The notes under the pieces are model-generated. The model made no database searches. It saw only the letters and a list, made by a program, of their open reading frames with translations, and was not told the origin of the DNA. From contig JXTB01000115.1 of assembly GCA_002914805.1 (NCBI GenBank), forward strand, positions 1-64,000: a stretch of DNA of 64,000 nt, in the 5' to 3' direction. Each line of letters begins with the position of its first letter. Within the stretch, counting starts at the first letter, position 1. The DNA comes from Parasponia andersonii (lineage: Eukaryota; Streptophyta; Magnoliopsida; Rosales; Cannabaceae). Positions 37,761 through 49,695 of this stretch are shown piece after piece. The position numbers and the translations under genes are program-made.

Positions 37761-39126
37761 TGTTGGTGTAATTTTATAATTGCTACTCAAGTGCACATGC
37801 CGAACAAGTAATATAATAATGAGTTGAGTATCGTCTCTACAGGGATTGATTAACAAAATTAGTTGGATAAAACTAATGTCAAATAAGCTGAATTAAGAAA
37901 TTATAAGAATTAACAGATGCAAAATAAAATTAAAAAAATATAAATTCCAAACATAAAACAATATGACCTAAACAAGAGATTATAAATAGATAGATATATT
38001 AAGCTGGGATGATTGAATCCTCCTCGGTTGCAAATCTGGATACAATTACTGCAGCAATGCTTATGGCAATATTCATTCCAGTAACAGAAAATTCCATCAG
38101 TAAATAATAATCTTCCGAATTTATTATGTTTAAAGTTCTTTAAACCAGATTTAACATATTCCTATGTTGATCCAGTTCTCAATACTTCCTTTATAGCATC
38201 GATTTTCAATGGATTATACATGGTAACGACATTTTCCTAGATCATTACTATGTATTGTTCAAGTTAGATCCAACTAAAATTAACCTTTTCAGAATTAATC
38301 GTAGTTTATTTATCCTAAATATTGGTGGCCAAACAATAATAGGAATTAATGATGAAGCTCACTTGAGTGAACAAGAAGAAATTACCATAAACACTTAAAA
38401 CAACATTTAATCCTTCATTATAACCTTAGATTCATCAATATCCCAGCTAAGAAAAACTTAGCTCATGTTCTGGGGTTCAAAAATCAGTAACCCAAAGTAA
38501 TTCATAGATTACAGAAAGTTCAAGATAAGAAAAAGAAATTAAATATAAAGAAGATTTAAGAAAGTAAGGAAAAATGTAGCTGGATAATGGTAAATCGAGC
38601 TCCCTGCTGCTAGTACTTCATCTCCTTCGTCCTCTCTTCTCTGTACTATCTTCTTCTCTTTTCTTTTCTTTTCTGTTTTTCTCTCTGGTCAGCCGTCCTC
38701 TCCTCTTCTCTACAGTACATTTTCCTTTTATATCAGGATAGGTAAGATACCCTAACACACGTGTTAGCCAAATATAGAGTGAGGACTACTTTTGCTTCAT
38801 TTTCCCTTAGCTGGTATTTAATATTAACTGTCAGCACCAGCTGTGCGTAAAAGATGCCAGCTGGAAAAAGAATTCTGCTGTTCAGTATTGCTCCGGCACG
38901 TTGCTGCAGCAAAGTTACTTCCAGCTTTTACTTACATTCAGCATTCTTTCTAGAAATAAAAAGAAAAATAAAATAGATATTGACTATATTGAATTGTAAT
39001 CATCGGAAACACTACGAACAAAAATAAAATAAGGAAAGACACTTAAACTAGACAAATTGATCCTTTAAAATAGCTATCCCAAGACTCAAAAACATACCAA
39101 ATAACTCTATTTTTATAGAGTTATCA
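37761..39126 (-). repeat. 5' LTR of the Athila-type element
   Basis: 1366 bp, about 97% like the 3' LTR by eye. Its inner border joins the primer-binding site at 37742-37760 and its outer border the GTCAC target copy. Confidence 0.92.
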
Positions 39127-39372
39127 GTCACTACTCCAAATTCCAATAGCTATTTGATTATACTATGTCTCAGAGGTCTATATCTATTTTTCCCATTATA
39201 ATTTTACTCTTTAATTTAACAATCGCAGCCTGACAATCATAATATATTAAAATACAAGGGGGAACATATGTGCTAATGGAAAGATCTGTTATATGGTTTC
39301 TCAACTACTCGACATTTAAACATACTTTCTCTAATGAAATTAACGTGGACTCCCTAGTAGACAGAGTTATAC

Positions 39373-41039
39373 TGTTGGGAATTTGCCTTAGAAAGCAGTT
39401 TCTTTGTTTGGCATTTTAAACAATGTTTATTGGATTTAAGTGTTATCTATTTGTTATTAATAAATTGCATATTGTGTCCCAATTATATACATGTGATGTT
39501 TATATTTTCTATTATGCAAATGTCTAAAAGTTTCCATGACTAATAATGAGTAATAAATAATTGTTCGTGTAAAGTGTTCACATGTGGGAGACTAAATTCT
39601 TTATTTCATTATGTCTAAATTAAAAGTTCACATTCTGCAAATAAAGATGGAATACTTTATTTTGCCATAGAATGTAGTGTTGTCTATTTCAACAGGATTG
39701 ATGAAGTCTCCAATCATCGAAGTATCTGACTTCGGATAGAAACACTAGTACGTTATAAAAAAGTTATAAGTGCATTGAACTGGACCAAGTGAAAATAGAA
39801 TTTGAGGTTAAGTGTCGTAACTCAATATTCTATCTTTCACTAATCTAGCACTATTGCAAGATTACCTTAATCTTAGTGATTGTCGAACTTGCTTTCATGA
39901 GTTTTATCTTTTTGACTTACAAAAGGACTAGTTCCGATTATATGGTTCAAACTCAGGTATCTTGGAAGATGAGATTTGTGAATTGACGAGAACGCCTTTC
40001 ATGATTTGGACACCATGCATATAATGTCACTTTGAGTTTTTTCAAGGACTTGGATAATAAAAAACCAGGTACTAGGCATTCACTTTGTGAATTTGACCGT
40101 ATTTGTTTGGGTAGTTACAAACACCGTAGTCAATTATTATCCATTAGATGAAAAATGACAACTCAAAGGTAAATATGTACTAGAGGGGTAATACGATAAT
40201 TTCACATCACTAGAACGTCATTACATCGGGGGTATATCTGCAGGTATAGTATATGCTAAATGGATCAAGTTAATTAAAGTATTAATTAGCTTCACAGAAA
40301 ATATATGACATTTAGTCTAAGATTGTAATATTGGGCCTATAGTGGAATGCCCCAATATTAATGGACATGATTCAGTCATAATTAAGAGTTAATTATGATT
40401 ATGAGTAGTTGGCCCATTAGAGCTTAAACTATTTGGATCCATAAAGTCTCCTATCTAACTCACATATAGCCCAATAACTAATTGAATGGTCAGTTGAGCC
40501 CAATAAGCCCAGTAAAGATTACATCTCTTTAAATACTTAATAGAAAAGTTCTCTTATGTTTCTCTAAGTGTTCTACACGCAACTCATGCACAGTAACTAT
40601 GCATTTTCGTGTGATAGAGAGAAAAAGAGAGAGTGGGAGAGATAAGCCACTGCGGGAGAAGTCCCATGTTCATTTATGGCCGCTAAGGGAGTGATACCCA
40701 TGGTCGTAGACGTGCACTCAAGGAGAAAGAAGATCGTCTTCTGGATCGTTCGCTCATCTCTCGTTGGGAATCAAGAAGATGCCCACACACTGAATCATTC
40801 AACGGGCTCTAGAGAATAGATGTGAAGGCTCACTGGTTGTGAAGCGCTTCTAGGTTTTATCTAAACCAAGATCCATGAATTGATTTATGTTAGATCAACG
40901 ATCCTATGTTTTTGTTTTGTAAAATTTCAAGAAAATTTTAAAATACCTATTCCGCTGTGTTCTTGATTTGTTTACAAAACTGCGAAAATCGTTTTCGATA
41001 AAATCGTTTTTCGAAATTTATTTTTCGGAATTTCTAGCA
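39373..41039. mobile_element. Solo LTR, 1667 bp, inside the host copia element
   Basis: Starts TGTTGGGAATTTGCC and ends TTCTAGCA. It is flanked by the perfect 5-bp direct repeat TATAC at 39368-39372 and 41040-41044, with copia pol sequence continuing on both sides. No internal region exists, the usual outcome of recombination between two LTRs. Superfamily unproven; the TGTTGGGAA start is common in copia elements. Confidence 0.82.
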
Positions 41040-41044
41040 TATAC

Positions 41045-42545
41045 GAGTTTGATTAGAAGATTTTCAAGACATTATATCTCCACTGAGGGTAAACACATAA
41101 CCATTAGTGGACTTTATCTCATTAGAGTGAGAGATCCAATTTGCATCATTATACCCTTCTAGAATAGGTGGAGAGCTACCATATTTCAATCCATAATCAA
41201 CGGTGCCTCTCAAATATTTTGCAAGTCTTTCTAATGCAGTCCAATGGTTCTAATCAGGACTTTAAGTATATATACTCAATCTATCAATTGCATAAGCTAT
41301 GTCAATTCTTGTGCAATATATCATGCATATTAGGCTACCAATTATCTTGGCATATTTTGATTGTGAAATACTATACTCTCTATTCTTTTTAAAATTAAGT
41401 ATCCACATTATACAGTGTAGGCACCAGGTTATTCTTATAAATATAAACTTTCTCAAAAATTTCTCCACATAGTGCTCTTATGATAAAATAAGACCATCTT
41501 CACTCTTGATAATTTTAATACCAAGTATCATATTTACATCTCCCATATTTTTTGCATCAAACTTTGAAGTAAAAAAGGTTTTGATCATATTTATCACTTG
41601 CATGCTTGTACCAAAAATAAGCATATCATTCATATACAAGTATATAATTACATAAATGTTAGAATGAAAAGACTTAACATAGATACATTTATTTGTCTCA
41701 TTAATTAGATAATCATTCGGAACTAATACTTTATTAAATTTCTCATGTCATTACTTTGGTACTTGTTTTAAGCCATATAAAGACTTAACTAACTTGTATA
41801 CCTTATAATTGTTACCCTCGGTAGCACAACCCTTTGGTTGATCTAGATAAATTGTCTCCTTTAATTCCTCATTGAGAAAAATAGTCTTCACATCTATTTG
41901 ATGGACAAAGACTTTATGAATTGAAACTAAAGCGATTAAGACTTGTATTGAGAAATTCTAGTAACAGGGGCAAAGGTATCAAAATCATCAGTGTCTTTCT
42001 TCTGACTGTAGCCCTTAGCTACCAACCTTACTTTATATTTATCGATAGACCCGTCAAGTTTCAATTTCTTTTTTAAAAATCCACTTACATTTAATGGATT
42101 TCGATCCAGGAGACAAGTCAACCAATATTCAAGTATGATTTGATATTATGGAAAGTATCTCGTTGTTGATTGCTTCTCTCCATAAAGGAACATCAATTAA
42201 AGGCATAACTTTCGCTCAACTCTGAGGGTCATTCTAAACTGGAAACACATAAAATTCATTACCAAAGCTAGTTGTCTTCTTCTCTCTTTTACTTCTCCTT
42301 AGTTCAATTTCAGGATTCTCATGAAAATTAGCATGTGTCTCAGCTTAGGGAAAAAACTTTTGAATAGGATACTTCATAGGAAAAATATGTTCAAAGAATT
42401 ATATGTTCTTAGACTCAGTGATAGTATTAGCATCAAAATTACTATCATTCTTCAAAATCAAGGACCGAAAAGTTGCAATACCTAATAAACATGCAATCAA
42501 TTGTTCTAGGTCCTAGCTTAATCTTCTTAGGTTGGGAATTATTTG
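41045..42545 (-). pseudogene. Copia reverse-transcriptase region of the host element (fossil)
   Basis: Minus-strand words of copia reverse transcriptase are spread over this block (K-V-R-L-V-A-K-G-Y-S-Q, F-A-P-V-T-R, Y-A-K-I-I-G-S-L), with the region before RT near 42480-42545. Broken in several places. Part of the element listed at 26795-42545. Confidence 0.75.
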
Positions 42546-42929
42546 ATGTTATTTTATTTTATTTTGTTAGTATTAATTGTTTATTCTTAAGATAGTCTAT
42601 TAAATTCTTCTTTAAAAAAATATTCTATTAAATATGAATTCATACTTATAAAGTTAATTTAGAACTTCTACAGATGATATTTTCCTAAAACATTTCTCTA
42701 GTTTTTTATATTAATACTTCTATCATTTAATTTCTTTAGGAAAAATTTATTCCTTATTTGGATATTTTGAGTACGACTTGACTTTAACTAGTCTAACTAA
42801 GAAAAAGGAAAAAAAAAAAACAATAAAAAGAGAGAACCAAATATGGAAAACTATATTCAGATTTCCTTTTTCTTTTTATTTCTTTTCCCTTTTTTATACT
42901 TTTTATTTTTTTTATTTCCTAAAATTATC

Positions 42930-43265
42930 AATAATTAGTGTACTAATAAATAATATTTTTAAAATGCCATTAATCTAAAATTTAGTTGAATTTTTCAAAT
43001 GCTATTAACTTAAAATTTAGTGGCATTTCTAAGTACTACAAAATCTAAGTAATATTGACATTTGAAAGTTGCCAATAATAAATTTTAGTGACATTTTAAA
43101 AATATTTCTAGAACTTAATTTTTTAGAAATATTTTTAAAAAAGATCATAAGATGTTATAAATCAATGACATTTTTTAACAAATACCACTAAAGATTATTA
43201 TAGTAACATTTTTAAGGCTAATGTCATTAAATAAAATGTCATAAATTCATATTTTTGTTGTAGTG
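42930..43265. mobile_element. CACTA transposon terminus with subterminal repeats
   Basis: The block ends at 43265 with ATTTTTGTTGTAGTG, the reverse complement of CACTACAACAAAAAT, a standard CACTA end. Inside are repeated words such as AATGCCATTAA, AAAATTTAGT and TGACATTTT in both orientations. The other end and any transposase were not found; it may start near 42545, where the copia pol sequence stops. Confidence 0.62.
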
Positions 43266-44267
43266 ATAAATCCATCATCAGTAGTCACATGAAATTTCTC
43301 TTCAATGCAAAAATCACATGAGAAAGTCATATTACATTTCAAATTAAGGTTACCCTACACTAGTGACAAATTACACAGTGTTGACTAATTACAAACAAAA
43401 TAATTTAATACAGGATTCCAATAGAGGAGAAATGATAGGGAAAGAAGGAGAAAAAGACTACCAAAGATCGAAATGGAGCAAGTGTTGGTATCAATGGGTC
43501 ATCAGGTTTGTAGAGCAATCACATTATATAACTACTCAACATGGATGAGGATTCTCATTGCCTATCATATCAGTGGAGAAGATAGACCAGACACAATTGA
43601 TATGGCTACCTTAAAGAGTAAGCTTACTTGGATAAGTACTTGCAAATCACTCCTTAATATCTATTTAGTCACGGATAATACTACAAATCCTAATTTTTGT
43701 ACCAAATTTTTTGTACAAACATATATGGCATGTGAGTTGTCACCATCTAATTGGTATGTTAAAATTTATACAAATAGATTAAATAACATTACCAATTGAG
43801 TAGTGACAAATCACACGTCACATATATTGATATTAAAAAATTGGTACAAAAATTAGTACCTCAAGTATTATCTTTTAGTCATATGCGATTTGCTATACAG
43901 AGAAATGCTAGGAATAATCGTGTCTGGCACCACTCTATTTCTTTGCCAATTAGTTAGTGTGTGTGCCGGCAAAACCATTGACAATCTAAAATGAATAGTT
44001 ATTTATTTTATATATTATCATGATGTATTTTATATATTATCATGATGTATAAGTAATGTTCATCTCCACTAATCAGTAGTATTGCACAATGTTACTCTTA
44101 ATTTAGATTTACCATCTTCTTAATTGTCATTTTTTTAGAGCTCTCATTTATTTTTTTTAACTTACTAAATATCTAATTCTTACAAATTGTTGGACAAGAA
44201 TGGTTTACAGAGACAGAGAGAGAAGAGGAGTTACAAGGTACAACGAGTTCAAAATGGACTTACTAAT

Positions 44268-44663
44268 CAGGGACGGAGTTGCTTGGGGACTGCCTTTACT
44301 GGATTTGGAGAAAAATTATTTAATATATAATCCTATATATAGTCCTATTTATATGTATATATCGTATATTGATTTTATTGAAAACCATAATTTAAGGATA
44401 TTTTGTCTTTATGCGCTTCTAATCTTTTTGAATCAAATGTACCAATTCACATTGGTTCCTAAACTACGGTCCAATTAGGATATGATTTGTTTGCATTTTT
44501 TCTTCCAAAATTATGCAGGAATTTTTATTCTAGTTAGTAATTTTCTAGAGCATGAACATCAATCTTATGTAGTAGTACACATGTTCAATACTTAATTCAA
44601 AAACTCAATCACTTAATAACAAATTTTGACAGCAAATTAATTAAGTTTATATATATAAGCGTC

Positions 44664-44694
<31 letters not shown>

Positions 44695-44782
44695 GTTATT
44701 AGGTGAGCAATGTACTTTGTTGTTTGAATCTATTTTATTTAAATCACGCCTCTACTAAAGTACAATTATGGCTCTGTCCTTG
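44268..44782. mobile_element. hAT-like MITE, 515 bp, in the DOX relic
   Basis: Ends CAGGGACGGAG and, reverse-complemented, CAAGGACAGAG. Flanked by the perfect 8-bp duplication TTACTAAT at 44260-44267 and 44783-44790. Removing it rejoins alpha-dioxygenase sequence. The CAGGG.CGGAG start is a common hAT MITE terminus. Interior non-coding with TA runs. Confidence 0.88.
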
Positions 44783-45428
44783 TTACTAATGGTTCCCATT
44801 AGCAAGTGGAAAGATTTAATGGATGACGAGGAAGTTGTTGAAGTTTTTCATGAAGTTTATAGAGACGAAGTTGAGAAGCTTGATTTGCTCATAGGTTACA
44901 TCAAAAAAGAAGAAAAAAGGCTTTGCCATTAGTGAAACTTCTTTCTTTATCTTTTTGCTAATTACATCAAGGTATACTCATATTTTCCACTTGCAAATAA
45001 AAAAAAGTGAAATTAATATTTCTAGTCTTTGGAATACTTAATCTATTGTTTTTTTTTTTTGAAAAAAGAGAGAAAAATGGAACAGATTTTCTTAAGTACA
45101 AAATCGAAAGAAAAATACAAAAATATAAAATTACCATTCGATGCTTAAATATCATTAAAAAAACTTTAAATTTATAACTAATTTGACTAATATTACACTA
45201 GTGACTAGACACTGTGTTATGAAATAAATGGATATGAAAATTTATATATAAGATGTTCTAAGTTATAAATCTACACAATATTTTATGTTCATGAGTCATA
45301 TAATTAATCTAATGATGCTCTTTCTACATAATGGCTATATTAATTAGGAAGCTAGAGGCAGATCGTTTTTTCACAACCAACTTCAACTCCAAAATCTACA
45401 TAGAAGAAGGCCTTGAATGGGTTAATAA

Positions 45429-47060
45429 TATTAGAATTTGGCAAAATGTTAAAAATATGAAAGCAATCAAAGTCTCACATCAGTAGAAGATAGAGAGGAA
45501 TGGTAGCTTGAGCCTTGTATAAGGAGGCTACTTCCTTAGTTATTAATCACTCTAATATGTAACATTTCAAGTATTTTCCTTTTATGGGGAAATCACTTTT
45601 TAGTCTCTTTGCATGTTTAAGAGAGATGATTATTCAAAGAGATAAGAAAGATATGAGGAGGGAATATTTATGAAAGAATACCCGAGTGTATTGAGGTTAT
45701 TGGGTAGAAAAGAGATAAATCTATGTGATTATAGAAATTTTTCATATAATAAAATTTTTTTTCTGAAGGCAATGATTTTTCTCATGATTTGAGAGTTTTT
45801 CACTTAAATTCTCGTATTATGATGATTATTTTTATTCCTTGTTTTTAATTCTCTGATCTTCGTAAAAGTGAAATCTTGAGAATAATAAATATGGGTTAGT
45901 CAAATTCCCAACAAGTGGTATTAGAGTGTATGGTTCTTTGGTGCACTGGAACTTAGGGATAGTCTAATAAAATTTTGTTTAAGGAATTATCTTAGATGTT
46001 TTCAAGCTTAAGATATAGAGCGAGATATCAGAACGTAAGTTTCAACTTTGGTGAAGAATAACGTGGAAAAATTCTGAGAAATCTAATATGACGATAAAGA
46101 TAAAGAAGATCTAGAAGCAAGAGCTGTAAGTGATCATCCAAGTATCATAAATGATATCATTTTTGAATTTGAGAAGGATGTAATCTGCTAGAGGTGTGGA
46201 CAATCTTGGTAACTTAAAGAAATTGTCAAAAATATAGAGTAGACTTGGCTAAAAACTCTAAGTCTGATGATGCTCTTAATCCTTATGGCATGTCGCTGAT
46301 CTCTAAAAATGCCATGAAAATAGTTGTGTCACTACTAGCAATGGGTTTGGAGTTCATAGGTTTGCATATAGGCATTAGTTTGACATTAATGTAGGATGTG
46401 TGATGGATGATATCGATGGCTGATGAGCTTTCAGGAAAAGTCAAACGTGAGAGTTGCACTATAAGTTTTCAATAAGGATTTTTCGACATAAGCCGATGTA
46501 AAATTCTTAGAATTCGTCAATTCTAAGAATGTACTCATATAGTAGATATTTTTATTATTTAGCCAAGGTGGAGATTATTGGAATTTGCTAAATATTAAAA
46601 ATGTGAAAGAAGCTAACGTTCCACATAGGTAGAAGATGGGGAGGAATGGTGGCTTGAGCTTATATAAGAAAGTTACCTCCTTGGTTACTAATTACCCCAA
46701 TATGTAGCATTTCAAGTATTTTTTTTCTTATGAAAAAAAATTCTTTTTTAGTCTATTTATGTGTTTAAGAGGGATGATTGTTCAATGAGAGGAGAAAAGT
46801 ATGAGGAGGGAATATTTGTGAAGAGAGTGCTCGGATGTATTGAGGTCATTTGATAGAAAAAAGAGAAATTTATGTGATTGTAAAATTTTTTTCATATAAT
46901 AAAATTATTTTCTTAGAGTAGTGATTTTTTCTTGATTTGGGACTTTGTTACTTGAAGTCTTGTATTGTGGTGATTGCTTTTATTCCATATTTTTATTTTT
47001 CTGATATTCGTAGAAATGAGATCTTGATAACAAAAATCTGAGTCGGTCAGATTCCTAACA
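45429..47060 (+). mobile_element. Short non-coding LTR element (LTR 485 bp, copia-like signals) in the DOX relic
   Basis: Two direct LTRs, 45429-45913 and 46576-47060, both 485 bp, flank 662 bp with no recognisable coding. Target duplication AATAA is perfect at 45424-45428 and 47061-47065. After the first LTR comes GTGGTATTAGAG, close to the Met-tRNA primer site, and before the second a purine tract (AAGGTGGAGAT). The LTRs differ at about one fifth of positions by eye, so insertion is old, probably several million years or more. It depended on proteins from other elements. Confidence 0.85.
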
Positions 47061-47215
47061 AATAAGACCGAGTCATTAAAAGATATATCAATAAGCATTT
47101 TCTGGACATGACAAAGAAATAGATGAAATGTTCTACTTCTAGTGCATTTTCGGTGTGGGGTTCTCTGCCAACTCCTCCAAATTATGTATCACTATATTTG
47201 CGACCAGCTACTTAA

Positions 47216-48500
47216 TCATACACGAATACACTTCATGTTGTTAGTTTGACTCCCTCTCAGCTGTAAAAATGAAATTTGTATGTATGATTCTTATAGATGA
47301 ACTTTAAATAAGAATATTATAAAGGCTAAAAACTTTGAGAGACTACGACCTGGAAGTTACTATGGCTTCATTCAGCATATAGTTATAGAATACTATAGTT
47401 TAAGTTTATTTTGTGTGCTAATATGAATAGAGATCGACATTGAACAATAAAGATACGGAATGATTTTGGTTATCTTTTATTTTTGTTAAATTCAATATTT
47501 CATTTTGGACTTTTGTCTATTTAAAGACGTTCATTGGTCGATTTGCAGACACTTCCTAAACAAGCTCCAAAGTATACCCACTACATATATATGCTCCAGC
47601 TTCACTAAAAAATTGTTACAAATCTATGCATGTTCCTTCCTAAAAAGACTCCTTCAAGGCTTAACTTATTCTCTTTTTTCTCTTCTCCTCCACTATGTCC
47701 TATCTTTTCTAGTTCTCTTGTCTGTAGACTTAACTCAAGAAATTTCCCTCTTCTATTCCTCTCAACTTCCCTCTATCTCTTGAAAATATAGTATTAATTG
47801 AGTGTTTGAAAACTTTCTTAGAACTAAAATCTATAATCTCATTGAACTTGTATTATCAAATTATCCATGATTTACATTCGTACCAAACCTATTTTAGATT
47901 GAATGTTCACTTGGATAAGAGATTTTTATTTAAATACCAGGAGTATAGATTTAAATAGTTCATTTTTGAGATGTTTAGTGTTTAGATTATGAATTAAAAT
48001 TAAATTTAGATTAGTTTATGCAAATTTATCAAAAAATTGGACCGTATGTCCCAGTGAATATCGAAAGTTTCGATAATAATTAAATTCGACAAAAACTCAA
48101 TGCCATTTCAATGAATATTTGATAATTTCTTTCCCCCCTAAATGATCTCTTAAAAATTACTCAATAGTCATTGAAATAACATCGAAACAAAATTATTATC
48201 GAAATGATATCAAAATTCATCCAATTAGTATCAATGCTAATTCGATAAATTTCAATGACCATTAAATAGTTTTATAGAAACCATTATAATAAACATTCCA
48301 TCGAATGGGTATCGAAACAATATTGAAATTCATTAAAATTTTTAATGTTCGTCGCAAAAGACAATTTATTTTTCTAGATACTAGCAGAAATTAACTCAGA
48401 TTTAATTTTTATTACAGAATCTCACTGAATATATTAAAACTTCAATACAAACTATTTTTAATTATGCTCATAATATTTGAACATTGAAATATAGTAGGCT
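47216..48500. other. Intergenic DNA
   Basis: AT-rich. Between about 48020 and 48350 short words such as 'tcgataa.ttcaatga' and 'atcgaaac' recur in both orientations, as in transposon subterminal regions, but no ends were found. No gene seen. Confidence 0.45.
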
Positions 48501-48820
48501 ATGTTTGGTATGAAGGAAAAAGGGAAGGAAGAAAAAAATTTGAGGAAAAAGTGGGGGCAAAACTAAAAAGTTGGGTTGTTTTATAGGAGGAAAATGGAAT
48601 GGAAAGAAAAAAGGAAGGAAAAAAAATAGTGGATCCTACGCAAATATTTTCCCCCTAAAAATTGAGAGAAAATGGGAAAGAAATTTTTTTTTTAATCAAT
48701 ATGTGAAAGTGAATTTATTAAAATAACCTTATACACTAATTTTAAAATTTAAATAAAAATAACAAAATACTAATTTTAAAATATACTAATTTTTTTTCTT
48801 TCTTACATACCAAATAATAA
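48501..48820. mobile_element. Possible MITE, about 320 bp
   Basis: Left GTTTGGTATGAAGGAAAAA and right (reverse-complemented) ATTTGGTATGTAAGAAAGAA look like inverted repeats around an A/G-rich then T/C-rich interior. The target duplication is unclear, so superfamily is open. Confidence 0.4.
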
Positions 48821-49270
48821 TAGAAAAAATATACTTTCTTTTTTATCTTATATATTTTTTTTTCTTCGTACTTTCTTTCTCCTCTATGCCTTAAATTATG
48901 ATCGAGAGAGATCAGCAGAGAGTAATCTAAGAAAGAATAGAGTAGAGAAAGAGAAAGGAGATCTAAGAGGAGAAGGAAAGCATAGAGTTTTGAGATTTGG
49001 ATTTTTTCCACAAGTCATAACTATGCTCCCAATTTAGTAGGGACATTTTTGTCCTATAAGCATATATTTGCAACATTTTTTAACTTGGGCATATGAGTGT
49101 AATTGGGCTACTATAGGACATATTTAATAAAATTTCTCCACACTTCCATACTTTCGGTTTTAGGAGAACAAAAATTAAAAAAACTGAGTTATGTACAACA
49201 CGCGCCTGAAATGAGGGTTAGCGGAGAAAGCGCGCGGGAGTTTTCCCTAGTGCTTAAAAATTCAACCACG

Positions 49271-49505
49271 TTTCGCGGTAAAAATAAGGCAGACAAATGG
49301 AAAGACCGTTTTACCCTGTCCTCGTAGCTACTGGAAGAGAGAGTCGATTTTTGATGGCTCCGGTGTTCATTACTGTAAACGTGGCTACCTTTCATTGGTC
49401 GTTGAGAGATTCTCTTGTAACAAAGCTGTCACTTTATGTCTCACGTGCAATTAAGTATTATTTGGACATTGGCTCCTCACTTTGCCATTTGCTCTTCTTC
49501 CCGCC
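49271..49505 (+). promoter_or_regulatory. E2F-like sites and a G-box upstream of EXO1
   Basis: TTTCGCGG at 49271-49278 fits the plant E2F consensus TTTSSCGS, and TTCCCGCC at 49498-49505 fits the E2F core. CACGTG occurs at 49442-49447. They lie 190-425 bp before the EXO1 ATG in a locally GC-richer stretch. S-phase control of replication and repair genes by E2F is established in plants; its action here is inferred. Confidence 0.5.
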
Positions 49506-49695
49506 ATTTTCTCTTAAACCCCATTCTCTCCCTCTGTCTCTCTGTTCTTCTTCATTTCTCTTCATCGAACAAAATTAATAAATTATATATTAAGTATATA
49601 TATGTTATATATATAGACGAAAAAGAAAATACTGGGAAAAAAAAAAAGAAGCAAAACCCAAAATCTGAAAACAGTAGTGGGCGGAGAGCAAGCAA

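Larger units (their letters stand above)
27999..39126 (-). mobile_element. Athila-type Ty3/gypsy LTR retrotransposon, 11.1 kb
   Basis: Two LTRs (27999-29365 and 37761-39126) are flanked by the perfect target duplication GTCAC (27994-27998 and 39127-39131). On the minus strand the order is 5' LTR, a tRNA-Asp-type primer site (TTTTTTTGGCGTCTTTGCC) next to the LTR, gag, protease, reverse transcriptase, RNase H, integrase, an extra 3' reading frame, a polypurine tract (AGTTTAGGGGTG) and 3' LTR. This order and primer site fit the Athila lineage. By eye the LTRs differ at about 3% of positions (around 43 of 1366), which at common plant rates suggests roughly 1-2.5 million years. All parts are present but the pol region is broken by several changes, so it is a young fossil. 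Confidence 0.9.
26795..42545 (-). mobile_element. Old Ty1/copia element (fossil) hosting two nested LTR insertions
   Basis: On the minus strand, pieces of one copia pol lie in order: reverse transcriptase (about 42545-41045), RNase H (39367-39132 and 27998-27870) and then a 3' LTR (27308-26795). RNase H sequence is interrupted at 39127/27998 by the Athila-type element and at 39373-41039 by a solo LTR; the copia sequence resumes after each. Copia words seen include Y-S-I-S-Q-S-K-Y-A-K-I-I-G-S and R-L-V-A-K-G-Y-S-Q-K. Gag, integrase and the 5' LTR are not found; the right border is near a CACTA end. Broken in several places. Confidence 0.75.
43414..47215 (+). pseudogene. DOX: Alpha-dioxygenase (DOX/PIOX-like) gene relic, 3' part, with introns
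   Basis: Five blocks in order match the C-terminal third of plant alpha-dioxygenases, heme enzymes that add oxygen to fatty acids to make 2-hydroperoxides: 43414-43617 (V-L-V-S-M-G-H-Q, G-E-D-R-P-D), 44203-44267 (V-Y-R-D-R-E-R, R-Y-N-E-F), 44791-44973 (I-S-K-W-K-D-L, V-E-K-L-D-L-L, F-A-I-S-E-T-S), 45348-45428 (K-L-E-A-D-R-F-F-T-T-N-F-N) and 47066-47215 (T-E-S-L-K-D, A-F-S-V-W, Y-L-R-P-A-T, stop). GT-AG intron edges remain (44974-45347), so this came from genomic DNA, not from an mRNA copy. The upstream half with the heme-ligand histidines is missing. An A-rich frame slip in block 3, a stop where a tryptophan is usual in block 5, and two insertions (hAT in block 2/3, LTR element in block 4/5) show it is dead. 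Confidence 0.8.

Noticed and set aside
44200-44478. A 92-codon gene
   Set aside because: Only its first 22 codons are alpha-dioxygenase exon sequence; the rest is the inserted hAT MITE.
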